This document shows positions 1 to 5,882 of a DNA stretch of 12,571 nt, piece by piece. The stretch is from positions 1 through 12,571 of the forward strand of contig CAMLNJ010000029.1 in assembly GCA_946481225.1 (NCBI GenBank), in the 5' to 3' direction. Source of the stretch: an uncultured Verrucomicrobiota bacterium (GTDB lineage: Bacteria; Verrucomicrobiota; Verrucomicrobiae; Opitutales; Opitutaceae). Position 1 is the stretch's first letter. Each line of letters opens with the position of its first letter. Position numbers and translations under genes: made by a program. The notes below the pieces were generated by a model. The model ran no database searches. It worked only from the letters and a program-made list of their open reading frames with translations, and had not been told where the DNA came from.

Positions 1-1
1 G

Positions 2-418
2 CCCCCGCCCGCTCCGCCGGCCACGGAGCCCCCTGCCCCCGACTCCACGCTCGCTCCCGGCGAAGACGCGGCCCCCGCGCTCACGGACGCCACCCGCTCC
101 CGGTTGCACGCCGATATCGAGGCCGCCTACACCACCTACGACGTCGCCGCCCTCCCCAAGCTCACGCCCCATCTCCGCCACCCCGACCCGGAGATCCGCG
201 CCTTCGCCCGCGACGCGATCATACAGCTCGGCCACGCCGAAGGCGCCGCCCCCCTGCGCGCCGCCGCCCGCGCCGCCCGCGACCCGCACGAGGCCGCCGC
301 GCTGGAAGACGCCGCCGCCTTCCTCGAGCTCCCCCCCGCGCCGGTCCTCTCCGCCGACTCCTTCCCGCCCGTCGCGAGGCAGGCCCCCGCCCCCGCCTCG
401 CCCGCGCCCTCGTCCTGA
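2..418 (+). CDS. C-terminal part of a Pro/Ala-rich protein with a HEAT-like helical segment (5' partial)
   Basis: The reading frame is open from base 2 through a TGA at 416-418, so the gene begins outside the window and about 138 codons are visible. A TTG at 104 could act as a start, but the open Pro/Ala-rich stretch before it (about 34 codons) has the same codon bias and probably belongs to the protein. After this linker, two or three amphipathic helices follow. One carries a motif typical of HEAT or PBS-lyase-type repeats (LRHPDPEIRAFARDAIIQLG), where a Pro-Asp turn is followed by a helix with Arg and Ala at fixed spacing. The protein ends in a second low-complexity Pro/Ala/Ser tail. HEAT-like repeats usually serve as protein-binding scaffolds. 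The specific role is unknown, and no link to the polysaccharide genes can be shown. Confidence 0.7.
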   Translation, partial: PPPAPPATEPPAPDSTLAPGEDAAPALTDATRSRLHADIEAAYTTYDVAALPKLTPHLRHPDPEIRAFARDAIIQLGHAEGAAPLRAAARAARDPHEAAALEDAAAFLELPPAPVLSADSFPPVARQAPAPASPAPSS

Positions 419-573
419 TTCCGCCCCGCCATGCGCGTAGCGCGCGGCGCCGCGTCCGATTTGGCGTCTTTCCCGGGCTTCGGCTCTGTTCCCTTCCTCC
501 TCCGCCATCCTCCGCCCTCCCCCCGGTCCCGCCGGCCACCGCGTTCGGGCAATCTTCGCGTGAACCACCCACT

Positions 574-1632
574 ATGAAAGCATCCTCCATCCTGCCGGTC
601 CTGCTTCTTCCCGCCACCCTCCTCGCCAACCACGAAAACATCACCGACGCCGGCGGCCACGTCGCCCCGCTCAGAATCACTCTTTCTCTCAGCGAGTCCG
701 TCGGCGGCTACCTTCTCACCGACGCGAAAAAAGCATCCGAGGCCGCCAGAGGCGCCACCTACCCCGACGACCTCACCTACGAGACCACCTACACCCCCGA
801 CGCCCTCGTCTCCGCCATCATGAACCCGTTCGGGTGGGACAACACCAAGGGCACCTACTACGTCGAACGCGTCACCACCAATGCCAGGAACCCGGCCGCC
901 CCCGTCGTCACCGCCTCCGGCGCGCACAAGATCATCCGCACCCGCTACACCAACGCCACCCTCCTCGCCGATCTCGTCGCGCTCGGAAAAATCCCTTCTG
1001 TCGAGGGCTACCGCATCGTCGCCGTGCGCTTCGATCTGGACCACGAGGTCCACTACATGACCGCCGCCGGCTACAACACCCACATCAACGACCACTACTA
1101 CTTCTTTGCCGAGAAAGGTGCCGACGATCCCGCCCCCGTCTTCCTCGGCGCCGAATACGGCGACATCTATATCCACAACCAGCTCGTCGGCCTCGACCGC
1201 GTCACCACCATCCAGTCGGGCAAATACGCCGACACCTTCACCGGAGACTCGGTCGAAGGCGGTTTCGACTACGCCCTTGCCTCGCTCAACTACGCCAACA
1301 CCGCCGCCGGCGAATTCTTTTTCCTGCGCCCGGCTCCGGGTGACGGCGCTTTCTACCGGATCACCGCCCAAGGCATCTTCCGCTGGACCGAGCGCTATGA
1401 CAGGACCCGTGGCTTTGTCGCCGTCGGCCCCATCATCGGCAGCAACCTCGTCGGCCCCGCCCAAGGCTACTTCGGCGTGCCGGACCAAGACCATCCCGGC
1501 ATCTACCACCAATACACCCCTAACGCCGGCAACCCGGCCGTCGTCACCGGCTCCGTCAGGACCGGAGCCGCCACGCATTCCGCCAGCCTGTTGAAATACA
1601 TGAACCAGATCCCGAACGTGATGCCGCACTAG
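574..1632 (+). CDS. Secreted protein of unknown function
   Basis: A 352-residue protein starting at ATG 574. The N-terminus is a short, classical signal peptide: Met-Lys, then a hydrophobic stretch to about residue 18, with likely cleavage after LLA before NHENIT. The mature part is rich in Tyr, Thr, Asp and Asn. I see no cysteine, no second membrane segment, no lipobox and no PEP-CTERM or C-terminal Phe beta-barrel signature, so it is probably soluble in the periplasm or released. Strings such as HYMTAAGYNTHINDHYYFF (around residues 155-175) and several Gly-Tyr-Phe turns suggest a beta-rich fold. I do not recognise the family. No Shine-Dalgarno sequence precedes the start. It is separated from the upstream gene by 155 bases with no evident feature and is followed by a possible terminator, so it may be transcribed alone. 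Third-position G/C bias supports real coding. Confidence 0.8.
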   Translation: MKASSILPVLLLPATLLANHENITDAGGHVAPLRITLSLSESVGGYLLTDAKKASEAARGATYPDDLTYETTYTPDALVSAIMNPFGWDNTKGTYYVERVTTNARNPAAPVVTASGAHKIIRTRYTNATLLADLVALGKIPSVEGYRIVAVRFDLDHEVHYMTAAGYNTHINDHYYFFAEKGADDPAPVFLGAEYGDIYIHNQLVGLDRVTTIQSGKYADTFTGDSVEGGFDYALASLNYANTAAGEFFFLRPAPGDGAFYRITAQGIFRWTERYDRTRGFVAVGPIIGSNLVGPAQGYFGVPDQDHPGIYHQYTPNAGNPAVVTGSVRTGAATHSASLLKYMNQIPNVMPH

Positions 1633-1656
1633 GCGCCGAACCGCGCCCACGTTTTT
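1632..1656 (+). terminator. Possible intrinsic terminator of the secreted-protein gene
   Basis: A five-base-pair GC stem (1632-1636 with 1643-1647, loop of six) begins at the last base of the stop codon. Four bases later comes a run of five T (1652-1656). The position and the T-run fit a terminator, but the stem is short and the tract interrupted. Confidence 0.35.
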
Positions 1657-1857
1657 CCAGCTTCGTCTGCCAGAACGCCGACCGGGCCGCCCGGCTCCGC
1701 CAAGTTGGGACCCGAACGCGTTTTTCCCGACAGGCGATTTACCTCGGGCCGTATCCCGGAGTTGTGGCAACGACCATCTTCGGCCGATTGCCTCCGCGGT
1801 GTAAGTCTCGCGCCCGGCGGGCGCTCCGCCAGCTCCACCGCCCCTCGGCCAAAGGCA

Positions 1858-1873
1858 CCACGATCTATCGTGG
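1858..1873. repeat. Tight inverted repeat (7-bp stem, 2-base loop)
   Basis: Bases 1858-1864 (CCACGAT) are the exact reverse complement of 1867-1873 (ATCGTGG), separated only by CT. The two-base spacer makes this more like a protein-binding palindrome or cruciform end than a terminator hairpin, and no T-run follows. Its closeness to the 1916-1965 element (43 bases away) suggests both could be part of one larger repeat unit. Confidence 0.5.
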
Positions 1874-1915
1874 CTCAGGCCATTTCACCGTCAGACATGT
1901 AAACACGCCGTCCGA

Positions 1916-1965
1916 TGTAGGCCCGACCGCTGGTCGGGCCCGCCAGACCAACGGTCTGGCCTACA
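1916..1965. repeat. 50-base two-hairpin palindromic element, REP-like
   Basis: Two perfect eight-base-pair hairpins with three-base loops sit side by side: 1921-1928 with 1932-1939 (loop GCT) and 1942-1949 with 1953-1960 (loop AAC). They are separated by CC and enclosed by a five-base-pair outer stem, 1916-1920 (TGTAG) with 1961-1965 (CTACA). All 42 stem bases pair without a mismatch. The two arms differ in sequence, so the whole reads as a three-way junction. No T-run follows on either strand. Nested perfect stems in a convergent gap resemble REP/BIME-type elements mobilised by REP-associated tyrosine transposases, but no transposase is present and I cannot count copies elsewhere. It could also act as a bidirectional transcription end, since the reverse-strand gene stops 45 bases away. 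Confidence 0.7.
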
Positions 1966-2009
1966 GGTTCGCGATCATCGGGTTGTTATACAGGGGGATG
2001 CGAAAGGTA

Positions 2010-3113
2010 TCAGACCGCGCGCCCGCGACGGCGCCAAACAACCAAGGAGGCCAAGCCGGCGCCGAGCACCATACCATACGCGGAGGGCTCGGGAACGGGC
2101 TGCGTGTCGCCATTCCCGTTCATCGGCTTGATGATCGTGTCGAAACGAATGTCGTCGGTGGTGCCGCTCAAGCCACTGTAACCATAGGCGTCCTGATTGA
2201 CCGATTGATTCTGCGTCGAGGTCACCGCCACCCAAACCGCATAGGTGCTGCTGGACAGAGAAAAACCGGCGCCATTCGCCGTAAGGGCGTTGTTAATGTC
2301 CTGCAGCGGCACCGCGAAGGTGACCATCGCGTCCAAGTTCGTCTGCGAAGCCTCCGCCTGGGTGGTCCAGCCGGGGTAGGTGCTGGCCCGGTTATCTGGC
2401 GGCACGGCGTTGGCGCCGCCATTTAACCCATTGTCGGTCACGCCATCGTCGATCCGGATCTGGCTGAAATTCGACCCTTCGACCAGATTCAACGCGTTGC
2501 CGTCCCCGTTGAGGGCCGGCTGCCCGGTGCGGTTAGTCGTGGGATAGGTTGTCGTGCCCCAGTCGGTCGTGCTCGGAGAAGTGTTGGAGGTCGCCGTCGC
2601 GAGCGCGTTGGGATAATTCATGATCATCCCGTATTGGTTGCTCTGCTGGCTGATGCCAATGTAGAGGTCGATCTTGCCGTCGAGGTTGCCGTCGAAGCCA
2701 AAACGAATGTTCACCACGTTGCCCGTGGTCTTATACTCGTTCATGATGGCCCGGAACGCCACGTGCTCCACGTTCGTGCCGCCATAGTTGATGGTGCCGA
2801 ACTGGATGAAGAAGCCCGGATTAGCCACGCCACCGCTGACCGAACTCACAAAATCGGAATCGGCCTGCCCCGTCTGCTGATCGTTGGCCGGATCCAGCAG
2901 GATGCCGCTTTGGGATGTGGACGTGTTCGAGCTACTTACGGCCAAGACCGGCTTCCATGTGCCATAGGTATAGCCACCCGACCCGTCGCTCACCCGCGTG
3001 ACACTATTCACGTCGATCACCGTGGCATAGGCGCCGAGAGGAGCCAGCGCAGCCGCCAACCAACGCCAAGCGCCGGAGCGGGTCAGGGAATAAGCGCGCA
3101 CATTCGTATACAT
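2010..3113 (-). CDS. PEP-CTERM domain surface protein, putative exosortase substrate
   Basis: A 367-residue exported protein. Its C-terminus has the three-part PEP-CTERM sorting signal: VPEP at 340-343, a hydrophobic helix at about 345-360, and the basic end RRRGR at 361-365. In this family an exosortase cleaves or anchors at the signal while the protein is exported, often in bacteria that make exopolysaccharide. The N-terminus (residues 1-30) has Arg residues, a hydrophobic core and an AYA-type cleavage site near 30. The mature part is rich in Ser, Thr, Asn and Gln, as is typical. Residues 141-149 (DGNLDGKID) match a calcium-binding loop of the dockerin or thrombospondin-3 kind. The ATG at 3113 has no clear ribosome-binding site. 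Base composition is lower in G+C than the neighbours: 33 of 60 bases at 2581-2640, against 53 of 60 at 6241-6300. The function of the ectodomain is unknown. Confidence 0.88.
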   Translation of the reverse strand: MYTNVRAYSLTRSGAWRWLAAALAPLGAYATVIDVNSVTRVSDGSGGYTYGTWKPVLAVSSSNTSTSQSGILLDPANDQQTGQADSDFVSSVSGGVANPGFFIQFGTINYGGTNVEHVAFRAIMNEYKTTGNVVNIRFGFDGNLDGKIDLYIGISQQSNQYGMIMNYPNALATATSNTSPSTTDWGTTTYPTTNRTGQPALNGDGNALNLVEGSNFSQIRIDDGVTDNGLNGGANAVPPDNRASTYPGWTTQAEASQTNLDAMVTFAVPLQDINNALTANGAGFSLSSSTYAVWVAVTSTQNQSVNQDAYGYSGLSGTTDDIRFDTIIKPMNGNGDTQPVPEPSAYGMVLGAGLASLVVWRRRGRAV

Positions 3114-3289
3114 ACTTTTTACTTATCAGTCCCTAGGGGGAAAACACCACAAATAAAATATACCTAGCCCAAATAGGCCCACATAAAGTAATCTATTGTT
3201 TTATAGGATCTTATGGACAACAAAACCCGACGCTTTACCGAATTATTACACCACCTCGCTTTTGCATCCACACGACATAAGGAGATTTT
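3114..3289 (-). other. AT-rich leader between the TPR gene and the PEP-CTERM gene
   Basis: This 176-base gap is clearly more AT-rich than the surrounding genes. It lies upstream of the reverse-strand PEP-CTERM start, so it probably holds that gene's own promoter. A TATATT box on the reverse strand at 3162-3157 is the best -10 candidate, but no good -35 box stands at 16-18 bases. A perfect eight-base palindrome CCCTAGGG (3131-3138) lies 17 bases before the start codon. No sigma-54-type GG-N10-GC element of the kind described for some PEP-CTERM genes was found. Confidence 0.35.
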
Positions 3290-4564
3290 TTAGGCCCTCC
3301 AAGGTCTCTCGAACGCCACCTGCAACAACTCCCGAGGAAACGGCGTCTCCTTGCTCAGCAACAGCGTGGCGCGCACCCGGTTCCCCCGGTCCGGGTCACG
3401 AAGCCCCCTCGCCAGCAAGAGTGGCGGCGGAGAGCCGCCCGCAGCCCGATGACGACTGCTCCAGGCCGCTTCTTTCGTCGACCACCCTCCCGCCACGCTC
3501 ATGCACCACAGCGCCACGCTCACGGAGCGCGAACCGGCCAGCTCGCCACGCAGCGCCAACTCCTCCAGCCGCTCGAATTGACTCTCGGAAAACCCGCCGC
3601 GCACCGCGACCGCCGCGACCCGCGACCAGCGACTTGGATTCAAGGGAAAGTCCCGAAACGACTCCAACAAATCGGCGGCCAACACGCCCCCCCGGGCCTG
3701 CTCGATCTCGTAATCCGCCAACCGCTGCTCGAAGGCCCCCAACCGGTCACGATGCCGGTTCACCCACACCAAGGCCTGCCCTGGATCTCCCGCATCCAAC
3801 CACGCGTCCAGCCCCACCAGCACCTCCGCCGCTGCGAGCGAGCCCGCCTCCTCGCGCCGCGCCAGCGCCGACCGCAGGTCCTCCTTCCGTCCGTCCGCCG
3901 CCGCGAGCACGGCGTCGACAAGCCCGCGCGCCGGATTCGTATCCGTGTTTGGATACACCTCGGCCCGGATCGCCGCCCGCGCCTCCGGATCGACCATGGT
4001 CGCCGCCAGCCGGATCGAGTAAAGCCACACCCCCTCGCGCCCCTTTTCCGCCGCGAGCAGCCGCGACGACTGGCGTAGCAACTCGTCGAAACGCCCCTCC
4101 AGAAGCAGAAAATCGTGCACGAACCCCGCGCCGTCCAAGCCCGCCATTCTCGCCTGGGCGGCGGCTTCCTCGAAGCGCCCTCGCGCGGCCAGCATCCGCG
4201 CCAGTCGGATCTTTGGCGCGTCCGCCGAAGGCCGCCCCTCCAACGCCGCCAAATACGCCACCTGCGCCACTTCCATTTCCCCGCGCCGCTCCGCCTCCAT
4301 CCCCGCCTCGAACAAGCGCTCGAAACGCCATTGCCGATAAATGCCCTGCGGTCGCCGGGCTTCCGGCACCCCCGGCGCGAAGGCCCACGCGAGCCCCCCC
4401 AGCACCGCCGCCACCGCCGCACCCGCCGCCCAAGGCCACAAAGAGACCCACCACCAGCGCCAGAGCGAGGACACGACCTCCGCATCCGCCCGCGCCGCAT
4501 CCTCGGCGCACCCCCTCCCCTTCTCGCTCCCCATCTCGTTATCGCTCAGTCCATTCACGCTCAT
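3290..4564 (-). CDS. Single-pass inner-membrane protein with TPR-like repeats
   Basis: The protein is 424 residues from the ATG at 4564. The frame stays open upstream, but this start is chosen because GGAG lies five bases before it and the upstream extension is Arg-rich with no family features. Residues 1-35 are polar, followed by a tryptophan-rich membrane-interface stretch (LWRWWWVSLWPW, 34-45) and a hydrophobic helix to about 64, so the rest should lie in the periplasm. Residues 75-180 contain TPR- or Sel1-like helical pairs such as AERRGEMEVAQVAYLAALEG and RLARMLAARGRFEEAAAQA, and helical segments continue to the end. TPR proteins of this layout often accompany exopolysaccharide and exosortase loci as assembly scaffolds, so that role is likely but inferred. 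It is co-directional with the PEP-CTERM gene 176 bases downstream and divergent from the discoidin-like gene. No catalytic motif is visible. Confidence 0.8.
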   Translation of the reverse strand: MSVNGLSDNEMGSEKGRGCAEDAARADAEVVSSLWRWWWVSLWPWAAGAAVAAVLGGLAWAFAPGVPEARRPQGIYRQWRFERLFEAGMEAERRGEMEVAQVAYLAALEGRPSADAPKIRLARMLAARGRFEEAAAQARMAGLDGAGFVHDFLLLEGRFDELLRQSSRLLAAEKGREGVWLYSIRLAATMVDPEARAAIRAEVYPNTDTNPARGLVDAVLAAADGRKEDLRSALARREEAGSLAAAEVLVGLDAWLDAGDPGQALVWVNRHRDRLGAFEQRLADYEIEQARGGVLAADLLESFRDFPLNPSRWSRVAAVAVRGGFSESQFERLEELALRGELAGSRSVSVALWCMSVAGGWSTKEAAWSSRHRAAGGSPPPLLLARGLRDPDRGNRVRATLLLSKETPFPRELLQVAFERPWRA

Positions 4565-4569
4565 TGTAA

Positions 4570-4573
4570 CTCC
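4570..4573 (-). promoter_or_regulatory. Ribosome-binding site fixing the start of the TPR protein
   Basis: On the reverse strand GGAG is followed by TTACA and then the ATG at 4564. This is the only clear Shine-Dalgarno match among the starts in the window, and it decides between this ATG and start codons further upstream. Confidence 0.6.
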
Positions 4574-4611
4574 GCTCCACCCACCCCGTCGACGCCGCCT
4601 TCGCGTCCGTG

Positions 4612-4639
4612 AATATAAGATATTTCGCACATTTGATAA
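4612..4639 (-). promoter_or_regulatory. Candidate sigma-70-type promoter for the TPR gene
   Basis: In the AT-rich divergent region 4565-4685, the reverse strand has TTATCA (4639-4634, four of six matches to TTGACA), then a 16-base spacer and TATATT (4617-4612, five of six matches to TATAAT). Transcription would start about 40 bases before the ATG at 4564. No comparably good pair was found for the forward gene at 4686, although its promoter must lie in or near the same 121 bases. Confidence 0.35.
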
Positions 4640-4685
4640 AAAATTTACTCCACCCGCGGCCCGAACTAAACAATAAACGCCCAAA

Positions 4686-5882
4686 ATGCGCTCTATTCCT
4701 CCCGCTTCTCGCACCGCACGCCCCGGCGTTTCCCGGGCTCTCGCCTCCTCCTTGGGCGCCCTCGCCCTGCTCCTTTGCGCTCCTTCCGCCGCGCATGCCC
4801 AAAACGGCGGGGCCCAAGCGCCCTCCAACCTCTCCCGGCTTCTCGGCGGAGCGAAGATCCAGATGATCGACCCCGCCACCGGCCAGCCCATGCCTCAGGC
4901 CGGCATCGGCGCCGCGATCGACGACGACGTCTCTTCCGGCTGGACCCCCAATGTGGGCAAAACCCTCCTCCTGGTCTCCCTGCCCCAGCCCGCCGACCTG
5001 AGCTCCTTCGCACTCTTCGCCCCCGGCGCCGAGGGCTCCTACAAGGTCCACGTCCTCTCCGCCCCCGGCCAGGCCCTCGAGGCCGCCGCCTCGGGCCGGC
5101 CCACCTTCTCCGGCAACATCGCCGACGGCGCCGCCAAGGGCTCCGGCGCCGCGCAGGGCCAATATCTCCTCATCGAGCTCGATCTCTCCGCCACCGCCCC
5201 CATTTGCAGCCTCGACAGCATCGGCGTGCCGAAGCCCGGCGGCGACAACTTCGTCAGCGTCATCTCGCCCGTCAGCGGCGAGCAGAACAACGGCTCCGAC
5301 AAGGACGGCGAAATCGTCGAGGTGAACTTCGCCGCCGAGGCCCTCGGCGCCAAAATCTCCGAAAACGCCGACCCCGCCCTCAAGGCCGTGATCGACGGCG
5401 ACACCGCCACCAGCGGCACCATCGTCATCGCCGCCGACAAGAAGGAGCAGTCGCTCATCGACCTCGCCGCCGCCGTCGAGGTGAAACACGTCTCCCTCTC
5501 CTTCGCCGAGGCCAAGGGCAAGGTCACCTTCCTCGCCACCGACGAGGACAATCCCAAGGGACGCGTGATCGGCGAGGCCACCCTCGACGGCACCAGCAAG
5601 ACCCTCACCATCGACGTCCCCGGCATCAGCGCCCAAGGCATCTCCATCCTCTGGGAATCCGCCGACGGCTCCCCCCTCGTCGTCGGCGAACTCGGCGTCT
5701 TCGCCCTCGCCCGCGTCCATCGCGAGCGCGCCGCGGACGATTCCTCGTCGCGGTTCCGCATCGATATCCCGAACGACACCGACAAGCCCAACACGCCCAA
5801 GCCCCCGACCAACAACCCGCTTCCCCCGAAGCCGCCCGGGCCTCCCGTGATCCTCCCTCCCGCCAAACCGGTCAGTGCCTGA
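4686..5882 (+). CDS. Exported protein with two discoidin-like segments and a Pro-rich tail
   Basis: A 398-residue protein from ATG 4686. Residues 1-38 form a signal peptide with an Arg-containing start, a hydrophobic core (LGALALLLCAPSA) and AHA before the mature QNGG. Two segments share a pattern typical of F5/8 type C (discoidin, galactose-binding-like) modules. Residues 76-125 begin with AAIDDDVSSGW and run into LLLVSLPQPADLSSFALF. Residues 232-285 begin with KAVIDGDTATSG and run into QSLIDLAAAVEVKHVSLSF. The Asp-rich loop with Ser/Thr followed by alternating beta strands is the usual signature of this ligand-binding fold, often for glycans. Residues 366-398 are about half proline and may span the cell wall or bind a partner. 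The stop overlaps the GTG start of the polymerase gene by eight bases, so translation is probably coupled. A role as a periplasmic or surface glycan-binding partner of the polymerase is inferred. There is no Shine-Dalgarno sequence at the start. Confidence 0.78.
   Translation: MRSIPPASRTARPGVSRALASSLGALALLLCAPSAAHAQNGGAQAPSNLSRLLGGAKIQMIDPATGQPMPQAGIGAAIDDDVSSGWTPNVGKTLLLVSLPQPADLSSFALFAPGAEGSYKVHVLSAPGQALEAAASGRPTFSGNIADGAAKGSGAAQGQYLLIELDLSATAPICSLDSIGVPKPGGDNFVSVISPVSGEQNNGSDKDGEIVEVNFAAEALGAKISENADPALKAVIDGDTATSGTIVIAADKKEQSLIDLAAAVEVKHVSLSFAEAKGKVTFLATDEDNPKGRVIGEATLDGTSKTLTIDVPGISAQGISILWESADGSPLVVGELGVFALARVHRERAADDSSSRFRIDIPNDTDKPNTPKPPTNNPLPPKPPGPPVILPPAKPVSA

Larger units (their letters stand above)
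1633..2009. other. 377-base gap between convergent genes, rich in inverted repeats
   Basis: No convincing gene is present: the short open frames on both strands overlap each other and have no family features. It holds a weak terminator at its left end, a small GC hairpin at 1682-1694 (stem of five, loop of three), a tight hairpin at 1858-1873 and the 50-base two-hairpin element at 1916-1965. Such palindrome-rich gaps between convergent genes usually mark transcription ends or sites occupied by small mobile repeats. Confidence 0.6.

Noticed and set aside
136..1770. 544-codon reverse open frame
   Set aside because: It covers the HEAT-like and secreted-protein genes antisense and gives a Gly/Val/Asp-rich product with no signal peptide or family motif.
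1629..1838. 69-codon reverse open frame in the convergent gap
   Set aside because: No ribosome-binding site, no recognised family, and it overlaps another short forward frame. It is not distinguishable from chance.
3131..3138. Palindrome CCCTAGGG before the PEP-CTERM start, considered as an operator
   Set aside because: Eight bases is too short to support a call, and no second copy was noticed near another start.
3196..4569. 457-codon forward open frame
   Set aside because: It is antisense to the TPR gene, and its product is Pro/Arg/Ser low-complexity sequence typical of shadow frames.
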